NCBI GenBank assembly: GCA_001436895.1 | Contig: JQAY01000006.1 | Location: 71,903 to 135,902 of the forward strand | Reading direction: 5' to 3' | Source of the DNA: Weissella confusa | GTDB taxonomy: Bacteria > Bacillota > Bacilli > Lactobacillales > Lactobacillaceae | Length of the DNA: 64,000 bases | Part shown: piece by piece, positions 9,753 through 18,137 of the stretch | How positions within the stretch are numbered: the first letter of the stretch is position 1 | How the letters are laid out: every line of letters starts with the position of its first letter | The notes under the pieces: generated by a model | The model's input: the letters and a program-made list of their open reading frames with translations, nothing else | Told to the model about the DNA's origin: nothing | Database searches by the model: none | Program-made: the position numbers and the translations under genes

Positions 9753-9781
9753 AGACTATCACGCGACTAACTAACGGTCAA
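9753..9781 (-). promoter_or_regulatory. ribU promoter
   Basis: -35 TTGACC (9776-9781), 17-base spacer, -10 TAGTCT (9753-9758), ending about 18 bases before the FMN aptamer. It overlaps the stop codon of the upstream gene. Confidence 0.65.
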
Positions 9782-10296
9782 CCGTCTAGGTCAACCTTGT
9801 GACGTAGCTTGTCATAGGCGTGCTTCTCATTATTCAACAAATCATAGATGCGACGAATCTGTGGGGCGAACCACTTCAACGTCAAATCTTGGGTTCCTTG
9901 CAACGTTTGAATTTGCAAACGACCACGAATAATACCCGTGTCCGGATTAATCGTGTTCACTTGATCAAGCGTCATACGCAAAGAGTCCAAATGGAATGGC
10001 CGCCAATGCGCAAAATACAAAGTCCCGGAATCACCAAGCGCAAATGCATACCACTTGAAGCGACCAGTAGGTTCTCCCGCGTCGGTCAGTCCAGCCATTT
10101 TCGTTAAGAAAGCGACCACAACCGTTTCATCATCAGCAAGCGAATTCTCAATATTCTTAAAATGCTTACGGCCAAGCCAGCCCATCGGCTTCAATAGCCA
10201 AGGCCAACCGGCAACTTTGTGTTCCTTCGCAAAGGCGTACATGCCAGGGCCAGTTTTCATATAATTACGGCCAGAACGTGTATCTGGTGTTGCCAT
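9778..10296 (-). CDS. Predicted PH-domain (YokE-like) protein
   Basis: A 172-residue protein of unknown function. The central part (FKNIENSLADDETVVVAFLTKMAG then FKWYAFALGDSGTLYFAHWRP) alternates short strands as in bacterial PH (bPH/YokE-type) domains. There is no signal peptide or membrane segment. ATG 10296 is chosen because GGGGGG lies seven bases upstream; longer readings to 10359 contain no better site. It stands alone between a TMEM175 gene and the ribU unit. The family call rests on pattern only. Confidence 0.6.
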   Translation of the reverse strand: MATPDTRSGRNYMKTGPGMYAFAKEHKVAGWPWLLKPMGWLGRKHFKNIENSLADDETVVVAFLTKMAGLTDAGEPTGRFKWYAFALGDSGTLYFAHWRPFHLDSLRMTLDQVNTINPDTGIIRGRLQIQTLQGTQDLTLKWFAPQIRRIYDLLNNEKHAYDKLRHKVDLDG

Positions 10297-10410
10297 CTTG
10301 CATCCCCCCCATTCATATTTCATCACAATCACTGTGAAACGTTTCTGTGAAGCAATCAATCATCCTTCACACTTCTTCATCTTACTGTAATTGTAACAAA
10401 AGTCGAGCGG

Positions 10411-10998
10411 TTACATGTCCTGGATAGCTCGAACGTGGATGACATTACGCAAAAATAGCCAACCACCTGAAATAACAAAGACCATACCACCAGTAATCGG
10501 TGGCCAAACAAATGCCAAGCCAGTACCAATGAGACCGATGCCAATCAACCAAAGACGACTGCGATTAACGCGCCACATTCTTTTTTGTTGTGCCGGATCA
10601 TCCAAATGCTTAGCGATAACGTGGCTCAAATTGTATAAAGCAATCACGGACATGACATACACAATACCATACGTCACACTCGGTGCCACACGGGTTGGGA
10701 ATTCACCAAACCAAGCTGTCGTAATTGGCACCAATGACATTGGCAAAAACGTCAAGGCATTGGTCCACAACACACCACTATCCCCTTTCTCGATATTACT
10801 AATAATCAAGTGGTGACTAACCCAAAAACTAGCCGTGATAATGAAGCTCATTAAGTAAGCCAAGAATGTACTTAGCCACGCAGCATTGCCAATCCCCGCC
10901 CACGTACCGATTGACGGAATTTTCAAATCCAACACCATAATTGTGATGATGATTGCAAAGATACCATCACTAAACGCTTCTAATCGACTTTTACTCAT
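10411..10998 (-). CDS. TMEM175 / DUF1211 potassium channel family protein
   Basis: A 195-residue membrane protein with six hydrophobic segments. The first carries the family signature RxxxFSDGIFAI (RLEAFSDGIFAI, residues 5-16), which forms the pore helix in TMEM175-type K+ channels. Bacterial members are single six-helix repeats of about 200 residues, as here. The start at 10998 has AGGGGAAGG just upstream; the TTG at 11019 is less likely. Confidence 0.85.
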   Translation of the reverse strand: MSKSRLEAFSDGIFAIIITIMVLDLKIPSIGTWAGIGNAAWLSTFLAYLMSFIITASFWVSHHLIISNIEKGDSGVLWTNALTFLPMSLVPITTAWFGEFPTRVAPSVTYGIVYVMSVIALYNLSHVIAKHLDDPAQQKRMWRVNRSRLWLIGIGLIGTGLAFVWPPITGGMVFVISGGWLFLRNVIHVRAIQDM

Positions 10999-11017
10999 AA
11001 CCTTCCCCTTTATCGAC

Positions 11018-11053
11018 AAAAAAAGAGGCCTCCAGGAAGCCCCAGACGCCTCT
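11018..11053 (-). terminator. Terminator after rluB
   Basis: Stem AGAGGC...GCCTCT with seven T on the minus strand, ending the cvfB-to-rluB gene string. Confidence 0.85.
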
Positions 11054-11061
11054 ATTATAGC

Positions 11062-11829
11062 TTACCAGCGTCCTGCTGACTTGCGGTATTGCTTTCCAGC
11101 CTTCAACGCTTGTACTTCTTCGTAACGCAAAGGACGGTACTCACCTGGTGTCAAGCCAGTCAAATCAAGCATACCGTAACGCTCACGAGTCAACTTCAAG
11201 ACTTCGTGCCCGACCGCCTTCATCATTTCCTTGACTTGGTGATACTTACCTTCGTGAATCGTCAACTTCACAATCGCCGTGTGGTTCTTTGTGTTCGTTG
11301 ATTGGATTTCAGCACGAGCAGGTGCAGCGTTGAATGTCGTGTAACGACCGTTTTGCTTTGTCTTAACCGTGACACCGTGGCGAAGCTTTTCCAATTCTTC
11401 ATTCGTTGGAATGCCCTTAACCTTAGCCACGTAGACCTTGTCGATACGGTAACGAGGGTGCATCAACTTGTTTGCCAACTCACCATCGTTCGTCAACAAC
11501 AAAACACCGGTCGTATCGTAGTCCAAACGACCAACTGGGTAAACACGCTCCGGCTCATCAACGATGTCCATAACCGTTGCACGGCCCTTATCATCACTAT
11601 TTGTCGTCACAACGCCACGGGGCTTGTTCAACAAGAAGTAAACCAACTTTTCGCGTGAATCAATTGGCTCACCACTTACTTCGATCTTATCTGATGGTTC
11701 AACCTTGGTTCCCAATTCACGAACCGTCTTACCGTTGACCGTTACCTTACCATCCAAAATCAATTGTTCTGATGCACGGCGTGATGCAACTCCCGCTTGA
11801 GCCATCACTTTTTGCAATCGTTCTGCCAT
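11062..11829 (-). CDS. rluB: 23S rRNA pseudouridine synthase B family (RluB)
   Basis: A 255-residue pseudouridine synthase. An N-terminal S4 RNA-binding domain (ERLQKVMAQAGVASRRASE) is followed by the RsuA/RluB catalytic core with the aspartate motif GRLDYDTTG. It probably modifies 23S rRNA helix 89-90 region positions, by family. It starts four bases after the scpB stop codon, completing the scpA-scpB-rluB string typical of Firmicutes. Confidence 0.92.
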   Translation of the reverse strand: MAERLQKVMAQAGVASRRASEQLILDGKVTVNGKTVRELGTKVEPSDKIEVSGEPIDSREKLVYFLLNKPRGVVTTNSDDKGRATVMDIVDEPERVYPVGRLDYDTTGVLLLTNDGELANKLMHPRYRIDKVYVAKVKGIPTNEELEKLRHGVTVKTKQNGRYTTFNAAPARAEIQSTNTKNHTAIVKLTIHEGKYHQVKEMMKAVGHEVLKLTRERYGMLDLTGLTPGEYRPLRYEEVQALKAGKQYRKSAGRW

Positions 11830-11833
11830 ATTC

Positions 11834-12466
11834 TTAATCTCTTTCTGCTGTTTCAGCAAGTTCTGGCAAGGCTACATCAAATGCAGACCCGCCTTCTTCT
11901 CCTGGCATCAAAGGCAATGCCACATCCTTTTGGGCACGCAAGGCATCTAGTGCCTCAGCGGTTACCAACGGTGGTAACTCTTGCAAATCACTCAAACCAA
12001 AGTAGTTCAAGAAATATGCCGTTGTCCCATACAGAATTGGTCGGCCTGGTTCATTAGAACGGCCACGTCCTTCTACCAAATTACGTAGTGCTAATTTTTG
12101 AATCGTTGCCTGTGATTGCACACCACGAATTTCATCAATCTCAACGCGCGTGATTGGTTGCTTGTATGCAATAATTGCCAATACTTCCAGTGATGCTTGC
12201 GACAAGGCTGTCGTCAACGGCGCCGTAAAGTAACGGTGAATCGTCTCAGCAAGCTCTGACTTAGTCACCAGTTGATACTGATCATCAGTCTTCAAAACGT
12301 CGAGCGCACTATTCTCGTCGCTCTCATATTTGGCGGCAAGATCTTCTAACAAGCCAATGACGGCGGGCTTTGCGAAACCAGTCGCATCAGCCATTTCCGC
12401 AACCGTGATGCCTTCATCCCCGGCTACAAAAAGCAAACCTTCAATTTGTTGTAAGCTAGTCTTCAT
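11834..12466 (-). CDS. scpB: Segregation and condensation protein B
   Basis: A 210-residue winged-helix kleisin-interacting subunit of the SMC-ScpAB condensin that organises replicated origins. The start [19 protein letters not shown] is typical. The ATG at 12466 lies inside the last codons of scpA, an 11-base overlap that implies coupling. An acidic tail of about 30 residues follows the second winged-helix domain. Confidence 0.94.
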   Translation of the reverse strand: MKTSLQQIEGLLFVAGDEGITVAEMADATGFAKPAVIGLLEDLAAKYESDENSALDVLKTDDQYQLVTKSELAETIHRYFTAPLTTALSQASLEVLAIIAYKQPITRVEIDEIRGVQSQATIQKLALRNLVEGRGRSNEPGRPILYGTTAYFLNYFGLSDLQELPPLVTAEALDALRAQKDVALPLMPGEEGGSAFDVALPELAETAERD

Positions 12467-13250
12467 CGTCAAAATCGACTCCCTCATCTGCAGTTTCGTC
12501 ATAAGGTACATCACCTAGTGTCAGGCAAATTGCACCATATTCATCTTCTTGGGCAACTCGCAAATGTTGATGACGGACCAATTCTAGCATAGCTAGGAAG
12601 GTCGTCACCATCTTATCGCGACTATCATGCTCCCCAAAGAATGTTTCAAATTCTATTGTTTCACCAGGTGTCATTCGTGACACAATGGTTTTCATTTGCG
12701 CGCTGATTGACCACGTTTCACCACGCATGGTGCGCGGACGAACTTGTTTCTTCGTTCGGTTAGCGACCATTTGATTAAATGCTAGCTGCAAATCGAACAA
12801 GCCAAGGCCTTCTGGCAACGGCGCAACGTCAATATCGTCCGGAATCGCCATTGGTGCACGTGAAAATTGCAATTGACGCCCTTCTTCACGTTCACGCAAG
12901 TCATCAGCCGCTTGTTGATAACGTTGATACTCCAGCAATTGTGCCATCAAGGCTTCACGTGGATCTTCTTCGTATACAAACTCCGCCAATTCTTCGTCAT
13001 ATGTTAGTTCCTCATTCTTCGGAATCAGATATGACGCTTTAATTGACATCAACGTAGCAGCCATCACCAAGAACTCGCCAGCGATATCCAAGTTCCGTTC
13101 TTCCGCTTGATGCAAAAACGCCAAGTACTGTGCCGTAATTTCAACAATCGGAATATCCATAATATCCATCTCGTTAACTTTGATTAGGTGCAAGAGCAAG
13201 TCTAGTGGTCCTTCAAAGTCATTCAAGCGATAAGTTAAATCTTCAGCCAT
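12456..13250 (-). CDS. scpA: Segregation and condensation protein A
   Basis: A 264-residue kleisin that bridges the SMC heads. The N terminus ([31 protein letters not shown], in short blocks) is the classic ScpA motif; the C-terminal winged helix follows near residue 190. It overlaps ribT by eight bases upstream and scpB by eleven downstream. Confidence 0.95.
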   Translation of the reverse strand: MAEDLTYRLNDFEGPLDLLLHLIKVNEMDIMDIPIVEITAQYLAFLHQAEERNLDIAGEFLVMAATLMSIKASYLIPKNEELTYDEELAEFVYEEDPREALMAQLLEYQRYQQAADDLREREEGRQLQFSRAPMAIPDDIDVAPLPEGLGLFDLQLAFNQMVANRTKKQVRPRTMRGETWSISAQMKTIVSRMTPGETIEFETFFGEHDSRDKMVTTFLAMLELVRHQHLRVAQEDEYGAICLTLGDVPYDETADEGVDFDDED

Positions 13251-13614
13251 GCAAATACTTCCGCCATTCCGTCAAGATTGGTTGCGTGCTAATCGTGCCA
13301 ACAATCGTTTTGTCAGGGTATCGCAACTTCATCGCCTCATATATGTCTGAACCGACAGCAATGCGTGACGTAACCGGCACTTCCGGTCCGAACACAACCA
13401 AGCGCAACACGATTGAATCAAACACTGCTTCAACACCTAAAACAGCAACGTAATGTTGCGTTTCAGTTGACTGCCACAGCAAGATTTCACGAGCCTCGCT
13501 TGCTTGATACCACTCGATTTCACGTTGCACAGAAGCCACATCATGTAAACGTGGCAAGTATGACAATAATCCCATCGCAATTTTCGGTTGATCTTTGCGT
13601 ACCACAACTAGCAT
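13243..13614 (-). CDS. ribT: RibT-like protein (GNAT-fold, degenerate acetyl-CoA loop)
   Basis: A 123-residue protein whose start (KIAMGLLSYLP) and length match B. subtilis RibT, a GNAT-fold protein of unclear role linked to riboflavin genes and to scpA. The usual acetyl-CoA binding loop (R/Q-x-x-G-x-G/A) is not evident: the corresponding stretch reads VPVTSRIAVGSDIYEAM. It lies between xerD and scpA in the order found in other lactobacilli. It may no longer be an acetyltransferase. Confidence 0.7.
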   Translation of the reverse strand: MLVVVRKDQPKIAMGLLSYLPRLHDVASVQREIEWYQASEAREILLWQSTETQHYVAVLGVEAVFDSIVLRLVVFGPEVPVTSRIAVGSDIYEAMKLRYPDKTIVGTISTQPILTEWRKYLHG

Positions 13615-13633
13615 GTGTGGCCTCCTTTCTTAA

Positions 13634-14512
13634 TTAAGCACGCGGATGACTTTTGCCATAGACTTCAGTCAAACGCTTATTTGAAATGTGTGTATAAATC
13701 TGAGTTGTCGAAATGTCGGCGTGACCAAGCAACTCTTGCACAATGCGTAAATCAGCACCGTTTTCCAAGATATGCGTCGCAAATGAGTGGCGCAACGTGT
13801 GTGGTGACACATCTTTCGTAATGCCCGCTGCCTTCACCCAACCCTTAATCAGCTTCCAAACACCTTGGCGCGTCAATTGATGACCATGGTCATTTAGGAA
13901 AATCACCTGCTCATCTTGTTGCTTACCAAGGAATGGTCGCCCGTCGGCTAGGTAACGTTGCAACCAGTGTGACGCTACATCCCCAATTGGAATAATGCGC
14001 TCTTTGTCACCTTTTCCAAGTGTCTGAATCAGCCCCAGTTCTAGGTGTAAATTATCCAAACGCAAATTAACCAGCTCACTCACACGCAAACCCGTCGCAT
14101 ACATCACTTCGAGCATTGTACGATTGCGCAACCCCAACGGCGTGTTTGGGTCAGGCACCGCCAACAACGCTTCAACTTCAGTCAGCGTCAAAACGGCTGG
14201 CAGGTGTTGCGCCTTTTTAGGCGGATCAACTTGTGTCATTGGATCAACGGCCACCCAGTTATTGCTGGTCGCAAATTGGAAAAACTTTCGCAATGTCGAC
14301 ACCATGTGAATGACCGTGTTACGTGACTTGCCGTTTTTCTCCAGTTCACCTAGAAACGCCATAATCGTAAAACGATCAATATTTGCCAACGGCATCGACT
14401 TTTCTTGTTCAATTAAATACGTAAAGAAATGACGCAGGTCTTGCTGATAGGATGCCCGCGTATTGGCTGACAACCCCCGCTCCACCGTCAGATAGTGCAG
14501 GTAGTCAACCAT
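13634..14512 (-). CDS. xerD: Tyrosine recombinase XerD
   Basis: A chromosome-dimer resolvase that acts at dif during segregation. The N-terminal SAM-like domain begins DYLHYLTVERGLSANT. The catalytic set is visible: Arg in ATGLRVSELVNL, the HTLRHSFATH box, His in LGHADISTTQIY and the nucleophile Tyr in TQIYTHIS. I prefer ATG 14512 (292 residues) by alignment to XerD starts; ATG 14545 directly after the cvfB stop would give 303. Neither has a strong ribosome site. Confidence 0.93.
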   Translation of the reverse strand: MVDYLHYLTVERGLSANTRASYQQDLRHFFTYLIEQEKSMPLANIDRFTIMAFLGELEKNGKSRNTVIHMVSTLRKFFQFATSNNWVAVDPMTQVDPPKKAQHLPAVLTLTEVEALLAVPDPNTPLGLRNRTMLEVMYATGLRVSELVNLRLDNLHLELGLIQTLGKGDKERIIPIGDVASHWLQRYLADGRPFLGKQQDEQVIFLNDHGHQLTRQGVWKLIKGWVKAAGITKDVSPHTLRHSFATHILENGADLRIVQELLGHADISTTQIYTHISNKRLTEVYGKSHPRA

Positions 14513-14546
14513 ATTATCTTCATATGGACCTACCTGATGTAGCATC

Positions 14547-15422
14547 TTATTCGCCGTCGCTTTCTTCTACCAAGAACAAACCGTTCTCGTTTTGCGTAAT
14601 CTTACGTTGCTTGTACAAGTTTCCCACAGCACGCTTAAATTGTGACTTTGACATACCAAAGTACTTCTTAATTTGCTTTGGGTCTGACTTATCAGTAAAT
14701 GGCAAGCTGTGCGTTGATGAACGTTGCAACAACGTCAACAACATCGCAGCGTCATCTGAAATTGCCTCGTAAGCGCGTGGACGCAATGACAAGTTCAACA
14801 CACCGTCTTCACGCACGCCGATAACACGTGCATCAACTTCTTCACCAAGACGTGGTTCGCGTTGACGCTCATCTGGGTGAATGAACCCAAAGTTATACTC
14901 TGGTGTGATAACCAACGTTCCGACCATCTTCAAACGGTAAACCGTTGCCTTCACCTGCTTGTTCTTCATATCAGGCTTAGCTGGGATACGCACAGCTTGT
15001 AGGATGTCAGCTGAGGCCAATTCACCCCACAAACGGTCCTTCTTATCAATGCGCAACGTAATCATCAACTTGTCACCGCGTTGTGGCCACAATTCCTTAA
15101 TTGTTGGCAACTCATCCAGTGACACAACCACATCCTTGTTTGGCAAACCGATATTCACAAAGACACCAAGGTCACGGCGAATATCCGTTACTTCACCCCA
15201 TGCATAGTGACCAAGACGAACGTCAGGAATATTCTTCGTAATTTGCAAGTTGTGATTTTCGTTCTCGTATGCAAATCCAGTTACAACGCCACCAATCTTC
15301 AATGGCTTTTGCAATTCACTCTTGTCGATTTCGTATGTCAAACCGTCAATTTGTGCGTAGTAATAGTTGTCGTTCTCATCCGTCACCTTGGCTGAGATGA
15401 TTTCTCCAATTTTGTGTGTCAT
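14547..15422 (-). CDS. cvfB: S1-type RNA-binding protein CvfB
   Basis: A 291-residue cytoplasmic protein with three S1-like OB folds and a C-terminal winged helix (MSKSQFKRAVGNLYKQRKI, near residues 258-276). This layout is that of CvfB/YitL, an RNA-binding virulence and expression modulator in Firmicutes. AGAAAATAAT precedes the start, so its ribosome site is weak. A 170-base leader with hairpins lies upstream. Confidence 0.88.
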   Translation of the reverse strand: MTHKIGEIISAKVTDENDNYYYAQIDGLTYEIDKSELQKPLKIGGVVTGFAYENENHNLQITKNIPDVRLGHYAWGEVTDIRRDLGVFVNIGLPNKDVVVSLDELPTIKELWPQRGDKLMITLRIDKKDRLWGELASADILQAVRIPAKPDMKNKQVKATVYRLKMVGTLVITPEYNFGFIHPDERQREPRLGEEVDARVIGVREDGVLNLSLRPRAYEAISDDAAMLLTLLQRSSTHSLPFTDKSDPKQIKKYFGMSKSQFKRAVGNLYKQRKITQNENGLFLVEESDGE

Positions 15423-15593
15423 ATTATTTTCTCCATATATCTCTTTGCATCAGCTGCATCAACCTAAGGTAGTCCGATGCCACAGCGCTGGCAAAGCCGT
15501 TGTTCAACTGACATGCCGTCAGTAAACCCATTTTCTGTCTACTCTAGTTTACCAGAAGTTAGGCGTTATATGTAAACTAATTCGAATTCATTT
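15423..15593 (-). other. Structured leader region of cvfB
   Basis: No gene is seen. On the minus strand two perfect small hairpins occur, CTGAC-GGCAT-GTCAG and TGCCA-GCGCTG-TGGCA, before the cvfB start. There is no terminator run after them. They may affect translation or stability of the message; no known riboswitch family was recognised. Confidence 0.4.
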
Positions 15594-15622
15594 CTGACAT
15601 TTTCCCAGAGTTTTGTTAAAAT
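15594..15622 (+). promoter_or_regulatory. Promoter of the plus-strand gene at 15661
   Basis: -35 CTGACA (15594-15599), 17-base spacer, -10 TAAAAT (15617-15622), about 40 bases before the start codon. Confidence 0.65.
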
Positions 15623-15660
15623 AAGTAGACATCTATTTATTTGAAAGTGAGATACATCCT

Positions 15661-16212
15661 ATGAAGGCTGTTGGTATGGAACCACAAGTCTTGATCGACA
15701 TCTTGGTCGGATCAAAGATTGGTGTGGTTTACCCATTTGGAACTGATCACCGTGGCGACTTGGTCGTTACATCATACGCATTGAAGCAAGCTGGTTTGCC
15801 ATCAAACATGGCTGGTGCTGTCGTGCAACTTGAAGACGTTGAAGAAACTGCACCAGGTAACTTCGTTTGGAAGTTTAACCCTGATGTTAAGTTGATTCGC
15901 CCATTCCGCGTTCACGGAACGATGGAATTGTTCGACGTTGAAGATGACTTGATTCACTACGAGCCAACGAACTGGTTCAACGTTGAAAAGGAAAACGAAG
16001 GTCACGCTAAGATTGCTGACTGGATGGAAAGCTATGTTGCTGAGCACCCAGACATCGACCGTATCCCACGTGCCGACATTCCTGAAGACATTGCTGAATT
16101 GGCCATTTCTTTCGATGACTGGCGTGCAGCTTACTTCGACTTCTTGTTCAAGCCAACTAAGGCGCAAAAGCAAGAATTGCGTACGAAGCGTTACGACGTT
16201 GACCCATTGTAA
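15661..16212 (+). CDS. Hypothetical protein, 183 residues
   Basis: I do not recognise the family. The protein is soluble and acidic, without signal peptide or membrane segments, and rich in Trp and Asp in its second half (KIADWMESYVAEH, FDDWRAAYFDFLF). It is a single-gene unit with its own promoter and terminator on the plus strand, set among minus-strand genes. Codon use looks like that of highly expressed neighbours (TTG, CCA, AAG), so it is probably a real, expressed, lineage-specific gene. Confidence 0.75.
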   Translation: MKAVGMEPQVLIDILVGSKIGVVYPFGTDHRGDLVVTSYALKQAGLPSNMAGAVVQLEDVEETAPGNFVWKFNPDVKLIRPFRVHGTMELFDVEDDLIHYEPTNWFNVEKENEGHAKIADWMESYVAEHPDIDRIPRADIPEDIAELAISFDDWRAAYFDFLFKPTKAQKQELRTKRYDVDPL

Positions 16213-16223
16213 GATATAAACTA

Positions 16224-16268
16224 AACAGGACCTGATGACTCACAACGAGTTCTCAGGTCCTGTTTTTT
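16224..16268 (+). terminator. Bidirectional terminator between the 15661 gene and the antiporter
   Basis: Stem AACAGGACCTGA(T)GACTC / GAGTTCTCAGGTCCTGTT followed by T6 on the plus strand and by A/T on the minus side. It can serve both convergent genes. Confidence 0.85.
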
Positions 16269-16276
16269 AATTGCTT

Positions 16277-17242
16277 CTATTTAACTTTCGCGATCAACGG
16301 ACGCATCATCAACGGCGCAATGATTGTTGAGGCAATGATTACGATTACCATTTCACCAAACACCTGGTTCGACAAAATGTGGCCAGTTGCACCGATTTGG
16401 GCAATAACCAACGCCATTTCACCACGTGAAACCATCCCCGCGCCAATTGCGTTACTGGTGTACTTATCCAGTCGTGCCATACGTGCACCGAATCCAGCGC
16501 CATAGTACTTTGTTGCGACTGCCAAGGCTGTTAGCAAAATCATAATCCACCATGTTTCAGCCAGGTTATTAAAGACGACGTTCAACCCAATTGATCCAAA
16601 GAAGATTGGGAACACCGTCCATTCACCAAACAATTCAGTCGTATGCAACAACTTATCTGACTTTGGCAGCTGACGGAGCAACACACCAATAGCAAACGCA
16701 ATAATTGGCATCACCGTGTTTAATCCCAGTCCTGATCCACCGATAAAGGCTGCATAGGCCGTCACCAATAGCAACGCTAAAATATCATCTAGCACGGCGG
16801 CGCCCAACACAACGGCGCCCATAACAGTTCCAAGCTTTCCTTGCTCACCCAAAACTGAAATGGTAATTGAAATTGACGTGGCGGCGAACACGACACCCCA
16901 GAACAACGCAATTTGCCACTCGTAACCAAATAGCAAGGCAACAACCGGGAATACCGCTAACGGTGCCACAACTCCCATCAAAGCAACCAAATTAGATTCC
17001 TTGATATTTTGCAATAATTGACGCGCATCAGTTTCCAAACCGGCATTCACCATCAGCAACATCACCCCAAATTCTGAGACAACGTGCATCAAATGTGATG
17101 GGGCAACCAATCCAAGCAGTGCCGGTCCCACAACCACACCGGCGATTAGTTGACCCACAACTTTCGCAAATCCTAACTTACCGGCAATCCAACCAAATCC
17201 CAGTGTCACAACCAGTAATCCCAACATCATTACTATTTCCAT
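16277..17242 (-). CDS. Cation:proton antiporter, CPA2 family (short form)
   Basis: A 321-residue membrane protein with about ten hydrophobic segments. Family landmarks are GQLIAGVVVGP, the AVLDDILALLL helix with the paired aspartates of the ion site, and GAGMVSRGEMALVIA. The usual Na+/H+ exchanger domain is about 380 residues, so a pair of helices in the middle may be missing. No TrkA-N or TrkA-C regulatory domain follows. GGAGG precedes the start. It probably exchanges Na+ or K+ for protons. Confidence 0.8.
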   Translation of the reverse strand: MEIVMMLGLLVVTLGFGWIAGKLGFAKVVGQLIAGVVVGPALLGLVAPSHLMHVVSEFGVMLLMVNAGLETDARQLLQNIKESNLVALMGVVAPLAVFPVVALLFGYEWQIALFWGVVFAATSISITISVLGEQGKLGTVMGAVVLGAAVLDDILALLLVTAYAAFIGGSGLGLNTVMPIIAFAIGVLLRQLPKSDKLLHTTELFGEWTVFPIFFGSIGLNVVFNNLAETWWIMILLTALAVATKYYGAGFGARMARLDKYTSNAIGAGMVSRGEMALVIAQIGATGHILSNQVFGEMVIVIIASTIIAPLMMRPLIAKVK

Positions 17243-17283
17243 CTCTACCTCCTACAACTTACTTAATATAAGTTCAACAAAAA

Positions 17284-17343
17284 CAAAAAAGCGCACACTC
17301 CAAATTCCCCTGGTTACCCACCCAGGAAACTTGAAGCATACGC
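17284..17343 (-). terminator. Long terminator hairpin after the antitoxin gene
   Basis: About 22 near-continuous pairs link GCGTATGCTTCAAGTTTCC with the downstream arm ending in TGTGCGC, then T6 on the minus strand. It is unusually long for a simple terminator. Confidence 0.8.
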
Positions 17344-17373
17344 CCAACCGAAATCTCTATTCACTTCTACAAA

Positions 17374-17544
17374 TTATTGATTGCGTGAGAACAAGTTGCT
17401 AAATGGTGACTCACCAGTGTTCGCAACTTGCGTCAAGAAAATCTTGATGGCTGTTTGAGTTGTCAAACCTTGTGACTTGAAAATCTCATCTGCCTTGTCC
17501 TTGACATTGTCCTCGACGCGCAATTGAATCAGCTTCTCTGCCAT
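17374..17544 (-). CDS. RelB/DinJ-family antitoxin, orphan
   Basis: A 56-residue ribbon-helix-helix protein: QLRVEDNVKDKADEIFKSQGLTT is the DNA-binding and dimer part, and the following TAIKIFLTQV is the second helix. The family normally neutralises a RelE/YafQ RNase encoded just downstream. Here only a terminator hairpin and the antiporter gene follow, so no partner toxin is present. GAAGGGAAG precedes the ATG at 17544; the longer frame to 17604 overlaps the promoter. Confidence 0.8.
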   Translation of the reverse strand: MAEKLIQLRVEDNVKDKADEIFKSQGLTTQTAIKIFLTQVANTGESPFSNLFSRNQ

Positions 17545-17586
17545 AACGATACTTCCCTTCGCAATTGTCTTAATTTGTATATCTGT

Positions 17587-17595
17587 ATTGTAGCA
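17587..17595 (-). promoter_or_regulatory. Extended -10 promoter of the antitoxin gene
   Basis: TGCTACAAT on the minus strand (extended -10), about 45 bases before the start codon. The -35 is weak. Confidence 0.5.
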
Positions 17596-17690
17596 CACGC
17601 GCAACAGACAATACTATCAATATCATTGCATATTACTAGGGAATTGTAGGGCGAAACTATGACTTTTGTTTGACCACGTCAAAATTCATA

Positions 17691-18137
17691 TTATTTATTA
17701 TCGGTATCAAAGATAATTGTAACTGGTCCGTCATTGACCAAGCTGACTTTCATATCAGCGCCAAACTCACCAGTAGCAACTGTCAAGCCCGTCGCTGCCA
17801 ATTTTGTATTAAATTGGTCATACATCTTTTCAGCGTACGCAGGTGCACCTGCATCCGTGAAACTTGGTCGATTACCGCGACGCGTATCGGCATATAGCGT
17901 GAATTGAGAAATTGACAGAATCGATCCGCCAACATCTTGAATACTTAAGTTCATCTTACCAGCTTCGTCTTCAAAGACCCTTAAACCAGTAATCTTACGA
18001 ACCAAGTAATCCAACTCTGCCTCCGTATCCGCATCCTGAATCGCGACCAGCAACATATACCCTTGCCCGATTGCACCCAACTCTTGGTCGTTAACCGTCA
18101 CGCTCGCTGATGATACTCGTTGTAAGACAACTCTCAT
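17691..18137 (-). CDS. dtd: D-aminoacyl-tRNA deacylase
   Basis: A 148-residue enzyme that hydrolyses D-aminoacyl-tRNA. The motif [17 protein letters not shown] (about residues 77-93) and the C-terminal GPVT cis-proline motif are the two active-site elements. Its ATG overlaps the rsh stop codon by one base, the usual rsh-dtd pair of Firmicutes. Confidence 0.96.
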   Translation of the reverse strand: MRVVLQRVSSASVTVNDQELGAIGQGYMLLVAIQDADTEAELDYLVRKITGLRVFEDEAGKMNLSIQDVGGSILSISQFTLYADTRRGNRPSFTDAGAPAYAEKMYDQFNTKLAATGLTVATGEFGADMKVSLVNDGPVTIIFDTDNK

